Source of the DNA: Hippasteria phrygiana
Lineage: Eukaryota > Echinodermata > Asteroidea > Valvatida > Goniasteridae
Assembly (NCBI GenBank): GCA_037893225.1
Contig: JAZGUH010000323.1
Coordinates: 1,116,001-1,180,000, forward strand
DNA: 64,000 nucleotides
Reading direction: 5' to 3'
This document shows, piece by piece, positions 49,233 through 63,926 of the stretch. Numbering within the stretch: the stretch's first letter is position 1; every line of letters begins with the position of its first letter. The translations under genes were made by a program, and so were the position numbers. A model generated the notes under the pieces. It was not told the origin of the DNA. It did not search any database and saw nothing but the letters and a program-made list of their open reading frames with translations.

Positions 49233-51127
49233 CTGGCGCTACATGTTGCAATCATCGGCGGCTTCCTAGAGTTAAAACTTGTGGAGAAAATTCAAACCTC
49301 GCAATGTTTATTTTCTTTCCGGCCAACATCTGTGTACATATTACCGTCTATTTATTGCTCCATGCATGTCAAATTCCCTGGGGAATGGACTTGCTTTATT
49401 CATTCATAATTGCATGAAATATCAACCAAATGCAGTAATTTTGACATGTATGGATAGCTTAGATCTGGCGCTACATGTTGCAATCATCGGCGGCTTCTTA
49501 GAGTTCAAACTTGTGGAGAAAATTCAAACCTCGCAATGTTTATTTTCTTTCCGGCCAACATCTGTGTGCATATTACCTTATATTTATTGCTCCATGCATG
49601 TCAAATTCCCTGGGGTATGACTTGCTTTACTCATTCATAATTGCATGAAATATCAATCAAATACAGTAATTTTGACATGTATGGATAGCTTAGATTTGGC
49701 GCTACATGTTGCAATTATCGGCGGCTTCTTAGAGTTAACACTTGTGGAGAAAATTCAAACCTCGCAATGTTTATTTTCTTTCCGGCCAACATCTGTGTAC
49801 ATATTACCGTCTATTTATTGCTCCATGCATGTCAAATTCCCTGGGGTATGGACTTGCTTTATTCATTCATAATTTCATGAAATATCAACCAAATGCAGTA
49901 ATTTTGACATGTATGGATAGCTTAGATCTGGCGCTACATGTTGCAATCATCGGCGGCTTCCTAGAGTTAAAACCTGTGGAGAAAATTCAAACCTCGCAAT
50001 GTTTATTTTCTTTCCGGCCACCATCTGTGTACATATTACCGTCTATTTATTGCTCCATGCATGTCAAATTCCCTGGGGTATGGACTTGCTTTACTCATTC
50101 ATAATTGCATGAAATATCAACCAAATGCAGTAATTTTGACATGTATGTATAGCTTAGATCTGGCGCTACATGTTGCAATTATCGGCCGCTTCTTAGAGTT
50201 AACACTTGTGGAGAAAATTCAAACCTCGCAATGTTTATTTTCTTTCCGGCCAACATCTGTGTGCATATTACCTTTTATTTATTGCTCAATGCCTGTCAAA
50301 TTCCCTGGGGTATGGACTTGCTTTACTCATTCATAATTGCATGAAATATCAACCAAATGAAGTAATTTTGACATGTATGGATAGCTTAGATCTGGCGCTA
50401 CATGTTGCAATTATCGGCGGCTTCTTAGAGTTCAAACTTGTGGAGAAAATTCAAACCTCGCAATGTTTATTTTCTTTCCGGCCAACATCTGTGTGCATAT
50501 TACCTTCTATTTATTGCTCCATGCATGTCAAATTCCCTGGGGTATGACTTGCTTTACTCATTCATAATTGCATGAAATATCAACCAAATGCAGTAATTTT
50601 GACATGTATGGATAGCGTAGATCTGGCGCTACATGTTGCAATCATCGGCGGCTTCTTAGAGTTCAAACTTGTGGAGAAAATTCAAACCTCGCCATGTTTA
50701 TTTTCTTTCCGGCCAACATCTGTGTACATATTACCGTCTATTTATTGCTCCATGCATGTCAAATTCCCTGGGGTATGGACTTGCTTTACTCATTCATAAT
50801 TGCATGAAATATCAACCAAATGCAGTAATTTTGACATGTATGTATAGCTTAGATCTGGCGCTACATGTTGCAATTATCGGCCGCTTCTTAGAGTTAACAC
50901 TTGTGGAGAAAATTCAAACCTCGCAATGTTTATTTTCTTTCCGGCCAACATCTGTGTGCATATTACCTTTTATTTATTGCTCAATGCCTGTCAAATTCCC
51001 TGGGGTATGGACTTGCTTTACTCATTCATAATTGCATGAAATATCAACCAAATGAAGTAATTTTGACATGTATGGATAGCTTAGATCTGGCGCTACATGT
51101 TGCAATTATCGGCGGCTTCTTAGAGTT

Positions 51128-53138
51128 CAAACTTGTGGAGAAAATTCAAACCTCGCAATGTTTATTTTCTTTCCGGCCAACATCTGTGTGCATATTACCT
51201 TCTATTTATTGCTCCATGCCTGTCAAATTCCCTGGGGTATGACTTGCTTTACTCATTCATAATTGCATGAAATATCAATCAAATACAGTAATTTTGACAT
51301 GTATGGATAGCTTAGATTTGGCGCTACATGTTGCAATTATCGGCGACTTCTTAGAGTTAACACTTGTGGAGAAAATTCAAACCTCGCAATGTTTATTTTC
51401 TTTCCGGCCAACATCTGTGTACATATTACCGTCTATTTATTGCTCCATGCATGTCAAATTCCCTGGGGTATGGACTTGCTTTACTCATTCATAATTGCAT
51501 GAAATATCAACCAAATGCAGTAATTTTGACATGTATGTATAGCTTAGATCTGGCGCTACATGTTGCAATCATCGGCGGCTTCCTAGAGTTAAAACTTGTG
51601 GAGAAAATTCAAACCTCGCAATGTTTATTTTCTTTCCGGCCAACATCTGTGTACATATTACCGTCTATTTATTGCTCCATGCATGTCAAATTCCCTGGGG
51701 TATGGACTTGCTTTATTCATTCATAATTGCATGAAATATCAACCAAATGCAGTAATTTTGACATGTATGGATAGCTTAGATCTGGCGCTACATGTTGCAA
51801 TCATCGGCGGCTTCTTAGAGTTCAAACTTGTGGAGAAAATTCAAACCTCGCAATGTTTATTTTCTTTCCGGCCAACATCTGTGTGCATATTACCTTCTAT
51901 TTATTGCTCCATGCCTGTCAAATTCCCTGGGGTATGACTTGCTTTACTCATTCATAATTGCATGAAATATCAATCAAATACAGTAATTTTGACATGTATG
52001 GATAGCTTAGATTTGGCGCTACATGTTGCAATTATCGGCGGCTTCTTAGAGTTAACACTTGTGGAGAAAATTCAAACCTCGCCATGTTTATTTTCTTTCC
52101 GGCCAACATCTGTGTACATATTACCGTCTATTTATTGCTCCATGCATGTCAAATTCCCTGGGGTATGGACTTGCTTTACTCATTCATAATTGCATGAAAT
52201 ATCAACCAAATGCAGTAATTTTGACATGTATGTATAGCTTAGATCTGGCGCTACATGTTGCAATCATCGGCGGCTTCCTAGAGTTAAAACTTGTGGAGAA
52301 AATTCAAACCTCGCAATGTTTATTTTCTTTCCGGCCAACATCTGTGTACATATTACCGTCTATTTATTGCTCCATGCATGTCAAATTCCCTGGGGAATGG
52401 ACTTGCTTTATTCATTCATAATTGCATGAAATATCAACCAAATGCAGTAATTTTGACATGTATGGATAGCTTAGATCTGGCGCTACATGTTGCAATCATC
52501 GGCGGCTTCTTAGAGTTCAAACTTGTGGAGAAAATTCAAACCTCGCAATGTTTATTTTCTTTCCGGCCAACATCTGTGTGCATATTACCTTATATTTATT
52601 GCTCCATGCCTGTCAAATTCCCTGGGGTATGACTTGCTTTACTCATTCATAATTGCATGAAATATCAATCAAATACAGTAATTTTGACATGTATGGATAG
52701 CTTAGATTTGGCGCTACATGTTGCAATTATCGGCGGCTTCTTAGAGTTAACACTTGTGGAGAAAATTCAAACCTCGCAATGTTTATTTTCTTTCCGGCCA
52801 ACATCTGTGTACATATTACCGTCTATTTATTGCTCCATGCATGTCAAATTCCCTGGGGTATGGACTTGCTTTATTCATTCATAATTTCATGAAATATCAA
52901 CCAAATGCAGTAATTTTGACATGTATGGATAGCTTAGATCTGGCGCTACATGTTGCAATCATCGGCGGCTTCCTAGAGTTAAAACCTGTGGAGAAAATTC
53001 AAACCTCGCAATGTTTATTTTCTTTCCGGCCACCATCTGTGTACATATTACCGTCTATTTATTGCTCCATGCATGTCAAATTCCCTGGGGTATGGACTTG
53101 CTTTACTCATTCATAATTGCATGAAATATCAACCAAAT
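51128..53138. repeat. Second copy of the 37455-39465 segment
   Basis: Offset 13673 bp from 37455-39465, with the rare alleles listed there. A third, partial relative lies near 49260-50060, where the ACCTTATATTTATTG monomer also occurs but with ATGCATG instead of ATGCCTG. Confidence 0.7.
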
Positions 53139-53276
53139 GCAGTAATTTTGACATGTATGTATAGCTTAGATCTGGCGCTACATGTTGCAATTATCGGCCG
53201 CTTCTTAGAGTTAACACTTGTGGAGAAAATTCAAACCTCGCAATGTTTATTTTCTTTCCGGCCAACATCTGTGTGC

Positions 53277-56200
53277 ATATTACCTTTTATTTATTGCTCA
53301 ATGCCTGTCAAATTCCCTGGGGTATGGACTTGCTTTACTCATTCATAATTGCATGAAATATCAACCAAATGAAGTAATTTTGACATGTATGGATAGCTTA
53401 GATCTGGCGCTACATGTTGCAATTATCGGCGGCTTCTTAGAGTTCAAACTTGTGGAGAAAATTCAAACCTCGCAATGTTTATTTTCTTTCCGGCCAACAT
53501 CTGTGTGCATATTACCTTCTATTTATTGCTCCATGCCTGTCAAATTCCCTGGGGTATGACTTGCTTTACTCATTCATAATTGCATGAAATATCAATCAAA
53601 TACAGTAATTTTGACATGTATGGATAGCTTAGATTTGGCGCTACATGTTGCAATTATCGGCGACTTCTTAGAGTTAACACTTGTGGAGAAAATTCAAACC
53701 TCGCAATGTTTATTTTCTTTCCGGCCAACATCTGTGTACATATTACCGTCTATTTATTGCTCCATGCATGTCAAATTCCCTGGGGTATGGACTTGCTTTA
53801 CTCATTCATAATTGCATGAAATATCAACCAAATGCAGTAATTTTGACATGTATGTATAGCTTAGATCTGGCGCTACATGTTGCAATCATCGGCGGCTTCC
53901 TAGAGTTAAAACTTGCGGAGAAAATTCAAACCTCGCAATGTTTATTTTCTTTCCGGCCAACATCTGTGTACATATTACCGTCTATTTATTGCTCCATGCA
54001 TGTCAAATTCCCTGGGGTATGGACTTGCTTTATTCATTCATAATTGCATGAAATATCAATCAAATGCAGTAATTTTGACATGTATGGATAGCTTAGATCT
54101 GGCGCTACATGTTGCAATCATCGGCGGCTTCTTAGAGTTCAAACTTGTGGAGAAAATTCAAACCTCGCAATGTTTATTTTCTTTCCGGCCAACATCTGTG
54201 TGCATATTACCTTCTATTTATTGCTCCATGCCTGTCAAATTCCCTGGGGTATGACTTGCTTTACTCATTCATAATTGCATGAAATATCAATCAAATACAG
54301 TAATTTTGACATGTATGGATAGCTTAGATTTGGCGCTACATGTTGCAATTATCGGCGGCTTCTTAGAGTTAACACTTGTGGAGAAAATTCAAACCTCGCA
54401 ATGTTTATTTTCTTTCCGGCCAACATCTGTGTACATATTACCGTCTATTTATTGCTCCATGCATGTCAAATTCCCTGGGGTATGGACTCGCTTTACTCAT
54501 TCATAATTGCATGAAATATCAACCAAATGCAGTAATTTTGACATGTATGTATAGCTTAGATCTGGCGCTACATGTTGCAATCATCGGCGTCTTCCTAGAG
54601 TTCAAACTTGTGGAGAAAATTCAAACCTCGCAATGTTTACTTTCTTTCCGGCCAACATCTGTGTGCATATTACCTTCTATTTATTGCTCCATGCCTGTCA
54701 AATTCCCTGGGGTATGGACTTGCTTTACTCATTCATAATTGCATGAAATATCAACCAAATGCAGTAATTTTGACATGTATGGATAGCGTAGATCTGGCGC
54801 TACATGTTGCAATCATCGGCGGCTTCTTAGAGTTAACACTTGTGGAGAAAATTCAAACCTCGCCATGTTTATTTTCTTTCCGGCCACCATCTGTGTACAT
54901 ATTACCTTCTATTTATTGCTCCATGCATGTCAAATTCCCTGGGGTATGGACTTGCTTTACTCATTTATAATTGCATGAAATATCAACCAAATGCAGTAAT
55001 TTTGACATGTATGTATAGCTTAGATCTGGCGCTACATGTTGCAATCATCGGCGGCTTCCTAGATTTAAAACTTGTGGAGAAAATTCAAACCTCGCAATGT
55101 TTATTTTCTTTCCGGCCAACATCTGTGTACATATTACCGTCTATTTATTGCTCCATGCATGTCAAATTCCCTGGGGTATGGACTTGCTTTATTCATTCAT
55201 AATTGCATGAAATATCAATCAAATGCAGTAATTTTGACATGTATGGATAGCTTAGATCTGGCGCTACATGTTGCAATCATCGGCGGCTTCTTAGAGTTCA
55301 AACTTGTGGAGAAAATTCAAACCTCGCAATGTTTATTTTCTTTCCGGCCAACATCTGTGTGCATATTACCTTCTATTTATTGCTCCATGCCTGTCAAATT
55401 CCCTGGGGTATGACTTGCTTTACTCATTCATAATTGCATGAAATATCAATCAAATACAGTAATTTTGACATGTATGGATAGCTTAGATTTGGCGCTACAT
55501 GTTGCAATTATCGGCGGCTTCTTAGAGTTAACACTTGTGGAGAAAATTCAAACCTCGCAATGTTTATTTTCTTTCCGGCCAACATCTGTGTACATATTAC
55601 CGTCTATTTATTGCTCCATGCATGTCAAATTCCCTGGGGTATGGACTTGCTTTATTCATTCATAATTTCATGAAATATCAACCAAATGCAGTAATTTTGA
55701 CATGTATGGATAGCTTAGATCTGGCGCTACATGTTGCAATCATCGGCGGCTTCCTAGAGTTAAAACCTGTGGAGAAAATTCAAACCTCGCAATGTTTATT
55801 TTCTTTCCGGCCAACATCTGTGTACATATTACCTTTTATTTATTGCTCAATGCCTGTCAAATTCCCTGGGGTATGGACTTGCTTTACTCATTCATAATTG
55901 CATGAAATATCAACCAAATGAAGTAATTTTGACATGTATGGATAGCTTAGATCTGGCGCTACATGTTGCAATTATCGGCGGCTTCTTAGAGTTCAAACTT
56001 GTGGAGAAAATTCAAACCTCGCAATGTTTATTTTCTTTCCGGCCAACATCTGTGTGCATATTACCTTCTATTTATTGCTCCATGCCTGTCAAATTCCCTG
56101 GGGTATGACTTGCTTTACTCATTCATAATTGCATGAAATATCAATCAAATACAGTAATTTTGACATGTATGGATAGCTTAGATTTGGCGCTACATGTTGC

Positions 56201-58189
56201 AATTATCGGCGACTTCTTAGAGTTAACACTTGTGGAGAAAATTCAAACCTCGCAATGTTTATTTTCTTTCCGGCCAACATCTGTGTACATATTACCGTCT
56301 ATTTATTGCTCCATGCATGTCAAATTCCCTGGGGTATGGACTTGCTTTACTCATTCATAATTGCATGAAATATCAACCAAATGCAGTAATTTTGACATGT
56401 ATGTATAGCTTAGATCTGGCGCTACATGTTGCAATCATCGGCGGCTTCCTAGAGTTAAAACTTGCGGAGAAAATTCAAACCTCGCAATGTTTATTTTCTT
56501 TCCGGCCAACATCTGTGTACATATTACCGTCTATTTATTGCTCCATGCATGTCAAATTCCCTGGGGTATGGACTTGCTTTATTCATTCATAATTGCATGA
56601 AATATCAATCAAATGCAGTAATTTTGACATGTATGGATAGCTTAGATCTGGCGCTACATGTTGCAATCATCGGCGGCTTCTTAGAGTTCAAACTTGTGGA
56701 GAAAATTCAAACCTCGCAATGTTTATTTTCTTTCCGGCCAACATCTGTGTGCATATTACCTTCTATTTATTGCTCCATGCCTGTCAAATTCCCTGGGGTA
56801 TGACTTGCTTTACTCATTCATAATTGCATGAAATATCAATCAAATACAGTAATTTTGACATGTATGGATAGCTTAGATTTGGCGCTACATGTTGCAATTA
56901 TCGGCGGCTTCTTAGAGTTAACACTTGTGGAGAAAATTCAAACCTCGCAATGTTTATTTTCTTTCCGGCCAACATCTGTGTACATATTACCGTCTATTTA
57001 TTGCTCCATGCATGTCAAATTCCCTGGGGTATGGACTCGCTTTACTCATTCATAATTGCATGAAATATCAACCAAATGCAGTAATTTTGACATGTATGTA
57101 TAGCTTAGATCTGGCGCTACATGTTGCAATCATCGGCGTCTTCCTAGAGTTCAAACTTGTGGAGAAAATTCAAACCTCGCAATGTTTACTTTCTTTCCGG
57201 CCAACATCTGTGTGCATATTACCTTCTATTTATTGCTCCATGCCTGTCAAATTCCCTGGGGTATGGACTTGCTTTACTCATTCATAATTGCATGAAATAT
57301 CAACCAAATGCAGTAATTTTGACATGTATGGATAGCGTAGATCTGGCGCTACATGTTGCAATCATCGGCGGCTTCTTAGAGTTAACACTTGTGGAGAAAA
57401 TTCAAACCTCGCCATGTTTATTTTCTTTCCGGCCACCATCTGTGTACATATTACCTTCTATTTATTGCTCCATGCATGTCAAATTCCCTGGGGTATGGAC
57501 TTGCTTTACTCATTCATAATTGCATGAAATATCAACCAAATGCAGTAATTTTGACATGTATGTATAGCTTAGATCTGGCGCTACATGTTGCAATCATCGG
57601 CGGCTTCCTAGATTTAAAACTTGTGGAGAAAATTCAAACCTCGCAATGTTTATTTTCTTTCCGGCCAACATCTGTGTACATATTACCGTCTATTTATTGC
57701 TCCATGCATGTCAAATTCCCTGGGGTATGGACTTGCTTTATTCATTCATAATTGCATGAAATATCAATCAAATGCAGTAATTTTGACATGTATGGATAGC
57801 TTAGATCTGGCGCTACATGTTGCAATCATCGGCGGCTTCTTAGAGTTCAAACTTGTGGAGAAAATTCAAACCTCGCAATGTTTATTTTCTTTCCGGCCAA
57901 CATCTGTGTGCATATTACCTTCTATTTATTGCTCCATGCCTGTCAAATTCCCTGGGGTATGACTTGCTTTACTCATTCATAATTGCATGAAATATCAATC
58001 AAATACAGTAATTTTGACATGTATGGATAGCTTAGATTTGGCGCTACATGTTGCAATTATCGGCGGCTTCTTAGAGTTAACACTTGTGGAGAAAATTCAA
58101 ACCTCGCAATGTTTATTTTCTTTCCGGCCAACATCTGTGTACATATTACCGTCTATTTATTGCTCCATGCATGTCAAATTCCCTGGGGT
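53277..58189. repeat. 2549-bp tandem duplication (11 monomers)
   Basis: Copy 1 is about 53277-55825 and copy 2 about 55826-58189. The markers ACTTGCGGAG (near 53911 and 56460, normally ACTTGTGGAG) and CTAGATTTAAAAC (first seen near 55062 and 57611) occur at matching places. Copy 1 has a private TCATTTATAATT (near 54962), which changed after or was lost from the duplication. Confidence 0.8.
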
Positions 58190-61100
58190 ATGGACTCGCT
58201 TTACTCATTCATAATTGCATGAAATATCAACCAAATGCAGTAATTTTGACATGTATGTATAGCTTAGATCTGGCGCTACATGTTGCAATCATCGGCGTCT
58301 TCCTAGAGTTCAAACTTGTGGAGAAAATTCAAACCTCGCAATGTTTACTTTCTTTCCGGCCAACATCTGTGTGCATATTACCTTCTATTTATTGCTCCAT
58401 GCCTGTCAAATTCCCTGGGGTATGGACTTGCTTTACTCATTCATAATTGCATGAAATATCAACCAAATGCAGTAATTTTGACATGTATGGATAGCGTAGA
58501 TCTGGCGCTACATGTTGCAATCATCGGCGGCTTCTTAGAGTTAACACTTGTGGAGAAAATTCAAACCTCGCCATGTTTATTTTCTTTCCGGCCACCATCT
58601 GTGTACATATTACCTTCTATTTATTGCTCCATGCATGTCAAATTCCCTGGGGTATGGACTTGCTTTACTCATTCATAATTGCATGAAATATCAACCAAAT
58701 GCAGTAATTTTGACATGTATGTATAGCTTAGATCTGGCGCTACATGTTGCAATCATCGGCGGCTTCCTAGATTTAAAACTTGTGGAGAAAATTCAAACCT
58801 CGCAATGTTTATTTTCTTTCCGGCCAACATCTGTGTACATATTACCGTCTATTTATTGCTCCATGCATGTCAAATTCCCTGGGGTATGGACTTGCTTTAT
58901 TCATTCATAATTTCATGAAATATCAACCTAATGCAGTAATTTTGACATGTATGGATAGCTTAGATCTGGCGCTACATGTTGCAATCATCGGCGGCTTCCT
59001 AGAGTTAAAACCTGTGGAGAAAATTCAAACCTCGCAATGTTTATTTTCTTTCCGGCCACCATCTGTGTACATATTACCGTCTATTTATTGCTCCATGCAT
59101 GTCAAATTCCCTGGGGTATGGACTTGCTTTACTCATTCATAATTGCATGAAATATCAACCAAATGCAGTAATTTTGACATGTATGTATAGCTTAGATCTG
59201 GCGCTACATGTTGCAATTATCGGCGGCTTCTTAGAGTTAACACTTGTGGAGAAAATTCAAACCTCGCAATGTTTATTTTCTTTCCGGCCAACATCTGTGT
59301 GCATATTACCTTTTATTTATTGCTCAATGCCTGTCAAATTCCCTGGGGTATGGACTTGCTTTACTCATTCATAATTGCATGAAATATCAACCAAATGCAG
59401 TAATTTTGACATGTATGGATAGCTTAGATCTGGCGCTACATGTTGCAATCATCGGCGGCTTCCTAGATTTAAAACTTGTGGAGAAAATTCAAACCTCGCA
59501 ATGTTTATTTTCTTTCCGGCCAACATCTGTGTACATATTACCGTCTATTTATTGCTCCATGCATGTCAAATTCCCTGGGGTATGGACTTGCTTTATTCAT
59601 TCATAATTGCATGAAATATCAATCAAATGCAGTAATTTTGACATGTATGGATAGCTTAGATCTGGCGCTACATGTTGCAATCATCGGCGGCTTCTTAGAG
59701 TTCAAACTTGTGGAGAAAATTCAAACCTCGCAATGTTTATTTTCTTTCCGGCCAACATCTGTGTGCATATTACCTTCTATTTATTGCTCCATGCCTGTCA
59801 AATTCCCTGGGGTATGACTTGCTTTACTCATTCATAATTGCATGAAATATCAATCAAATACAGTAATTTTGACATGTATGGATAGCTTAGATTTGGCGCT
59901 ACATGTTGCAATTATCGGCGGCTTCTTAGAGTTAACACTTGTGGAGAAAATTCAAACCTCGCAATGTTTATTTTCTTTCCGGCCAACATCTGTGTACATA
60001 TTACCGTCTATTTATTGCTCCATGCATGTCAAATTCCCTGGGGTATGGACTCGCTTTACTCATTCATAATTGCATGAAATATCAACCAAATGCAGTAATT
60101 TTGACATGTATGTATAGCTTAGATCTGGCGCTACATGTTGCAATCATCGGCGTCTTCCTAGAGTTCAAACTTGTGGAGAAAATTCAAACCTCGCAATGTT
60201 TACTTTCTTTCCGGCCAACATCTGTGTGCATATTACCTTCTATTTATTGCTCCATGCCTGTCAAATTCCCTGGGGTATGGACTTGCTTTACTCATTCATA
60301 ATTGCATGAAATATCAACCAAATGCAGTAATTTTGACATGTATGGATAGCGTAGATCTGGCGCTACATGTTGCAATCATCGGCGGCTTCTTAGAGTTAAC
60401 ACTTGTGGAGAAAATTCAAACCTCGCCATGTTTATTTTCTTTCCGGCCACCATCTGTGTACATATTACCTTCTATTTATTGCTCCATGCATGTCAAATTC
60501 CCTGGGGTATGGACTTGCTTTACTCATTCATAATTGCATGAAATATCAACCAAATGCAGTAATTTTGACATGTATGTATAGCTTAGATCTGGCGCTACAT
60601 GTTGCAATCATCGGCGGCTTCCTAGATTTAAAACTTGTGGAGAAAATTCAAACCTCGCAATGTTTATTTTCTTTCCGGCCAACATCTGTGTACATATTAC
60701 CGTCTATTTATTGCTCCATGCATGTCAAATTCCCTGGGGTATGGACTTGCTTTATTCATTCATAATTTCATGAAATATCAACCTAATGCAGTAATTTTGA
60801 CATGTATGGATAGCTTAGATCTGGCGCTACATGTTGCAATCATCGGCGGCTTCCTAGAGTTAAAACCTGTGGAGAAAATTCAAACCTCGCAATGTTTATT
60901 TTCTTTCCGGCCACCATCTGTGTACATATTACCGTCTATTTATTGCTCCATGCATGTCAAATTCCCTGGGGTATGGACTTGCTTTACTCATTCATAATTG
61001 CATGAAATATCAACCAAATGCAGTAATTTTGACATGTATGTATAGCTTAGATCTGGCGCTACATGTTGCAATTATCGGCGGCTTCTTAGAGTTAACACTT

Positions 61101-61251
61101 GTGGAGAAAATTCAAACCTCGCAATGTTTATTTTCTTTCCGGCCAACATCTGTGTGCATATTACCTTTTATTTATTGCTCAATGCCTGTCAAATTCCCTG
61201 GGGTATGGACTTGCTTTACTCATTCATAATTGCATGAAATATCAACCAAAT
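57563..61251. repeat. 1855-bp tandem duplication (8 monomers)
   Basis: Copy 1 is about 57563-59417 and copy 2 about 59418-61251. Shared private alleles are CAACCTAATGCAG (near 58926 and 60781) and repeated CTAGATTTAAAAC monomers. It overlaps the end of the 2549-bp duplication and reuses its CTAGATTTAAAAC allele, so it is probably the later of the two. Confidence 0.8.
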
Positions 61252-63926
61252 GAAGTAATTTTGACATGTATGGATAGCTTAGATCTGGCGCTACATGTTG
61301 CAATCATCGGCGGCTTCCTAGAGTTAAAACCTGTGGAGAAAATTCAAACCTCGCAATGTTTATTTTCTTTCCGGCCACCATCTGTGTACATATTACCGTC
61401 TATTTATTGCTCCATGCATGTCAAATTCCCTGGGGTATGGACTTGCTTTACTCATTCATAATTGCATGAAATATCAACCAAATGCAGTAATTTTGACATG
61501 TATGTATAGCTTAGATCTGGCGCTACATGTTGCAATCATCGGCGGCTTCCTAGAGTTAAAACTTGTGGAGAAAATTCAAACCTCGCAATGTTTATTTTCT
61601 TTCCGGCCAACATATGTGTACATATTACCGTCTATTTATTGCTCCATGCATGTCAAATTCCCTGGGGAATGGACTTGCTTTATTCATTCATAATTGCATG
61701 AAATATCAACCAAATGCAGTAATTTTGACATGTATGGATAGCTTAGATCTGGCGCTACATGTTGCAATCATCGGCGGCTTCTTAGAGTTCAAACTTGTGG
61801 AGAAAATTCAAACCTCGCAATGTTTATTTTCTTTCCGGCCAACATCTGTGTGCATATTACCTTCTATTTATTGCTCCATGCCTGTCAAATTCCCTGGGGT
61901 ATGACTTGCTTTACTCATTCATAATTGCATGAAATATCAATCAAATACAGTAATTTTGACATGTATGGATAGCTTAGATTTGGCGCTACATGTTGCAATT
62001 ATCGGCGGCTTCTTAGAGTTAACACTTGTGGAGAAAATTCAAACCTCGCAATGTTTATTTTCTTTCCGGCCAACATCTGTGTACATATTACCGTCTATTT
62101 ATTGCTCCATGCATGTCAAATTCCCTGGGGTATGGACTCGCTTTACTCATTCATAATTGCATGAAATATCAACCAAATGCAGTAATTTTGACATGTATGT
62201 ATAGCTTAGATCTGGCGCTACATGTTGCAATCATCGGCGTCTTCCTAGAGTTCAAACTTGTGGAGACAATTCAAACCTCGCAATGTTTACTTTCTTTCCG
62301 GCCAACATCTGTGTGCATATTACCTTCTATTTATTGCTCCATGCCTGTCAAATTCCCTGGGGTATGGACTTGCTTTATTCATTCATAATTGCATGAAATA
62401 TCAACCAAATGCAGTAATTTTGACATGTATGGATAGCTTAGATCTGGCGCTACATGTTGCAATCATCGGCGGCTTCTTAGAGTTCAAACTTGTGGAGAAA
62501 ATTCAAACCTCGCAATGTTTATTTTCTTTCCGGCCAACATCTGTGTGCATATTACCTTCTATTTATTGCTCCATGCCTGTCAAATTCCCTGGGGTATGAC
62601 TTGCTTTACTCATTCATAATTGCATGAAATATCAATCAAATACAGTAATTTTGACATGTATGGATAGCTTAGATTTGGCGCTACATGTTGCAATTATCGG
62701 CGGCTTCTTAGAGTTAACACTTGTGGAGAAAATTCAAACCTCGCAATGTTTATTTTCTTTCCGGCCAACATCTGTGTACATATTACCGTCTATTTATTGC
62801 TCCATGCATGTCAAATTCCCTGGGGTATGGACTCGCTTTACTCATTCATAATTGCATGAAATATCAACCAAATGCAGTAATTTTGACATGTATGTATAGC
62901 TTAGATCTGGCGCTACATGTTGCAATCATCGGCGGCTTCCTAGAGTTAAAACTTGTGGAGAAAATTCAAACCTCGCAATGTTTATTTTCTTTCCGGCCAA
63001 CATCTGTGTGCATATTACCTTCTATTTATTGCTCCATGCCTGTCAAATTCCCTGGGGTATGGACTTGCTTTACTCATTCATAATTGCATGAAATATCAAC
63101 CAAATGCAGTAATTTTGACATGTATGGATAGCGTAGATCTGGCGCTACATGTTGCAATCATCGGCGGCTTCCTAGAGTTAAAACTTGTGGAGAAAATTCA
63201 AACCTCGCAATGTTTATTTTCTTTCCGGCCAACATCTGTGTACATATTACCGTCTATTTATTGCTCCATGCATGTCAAATTCCCTGGGGAATGGACTTGA
63301 TTTATTCATTCATAATTGCATGAAATATCAACCAAATGCAGTAATTTTGACATGTATGGATAGCTTAGATCTGGCGCTACATGTTGCAATCATCGGCGGC
63401 TTCTTAGAGTTCAAACTTGTGGAGAAAATTCAAACCTCGCAATGTTTATTTTCTTTCCGGCCAACATCTGTGTGCATATTACCTTCTATTTATTGCTCCA
63501 TGCCTGTCAAATTCCCTGGGGTATGACTTGCTTTACTCATTCATAATTGCATGAAATATCAATCAAATACAGTAATTTTGACATGTATGGATAGCTTAGA
63601 TTTGGCGCTACATGTTGCAATTATCGGCGGCTTCTTAGAGTTAACACTTGTGGAGAAAATTCAAACCTCGCAATGTTTATTTTCTTTCCGGCCAACATCT
63701 GTGTACATATTACCGTCTATTTATTGCTCCATGCATGTCAAATTCCCTGGGGTATGGACTCGCTTTACTCATTCATAATTGCATGAAATATCAACCAAAT
63801 GCAGTAATTTTGACATGTATGTATAGCTTAGATCTGGCGCTACATGTTGCAATCATCGGCGTCTTCCTAGAGTTCAAACTTGTGGAGACAATTCAAACCT
63901 CGCAATGTTTACTTTCTTTCCGGCCA

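Noticed and set aside
2733..63778. Hundreds of 75-120-codon ORFs as a gene family of small hydrophobic proteins
   Set aside because: They overlap each other in shifting frames, many need non-ATG starts, and the variable sites follow the DNA repeat rather than any protein. They are a by-product of the tandem repeat.
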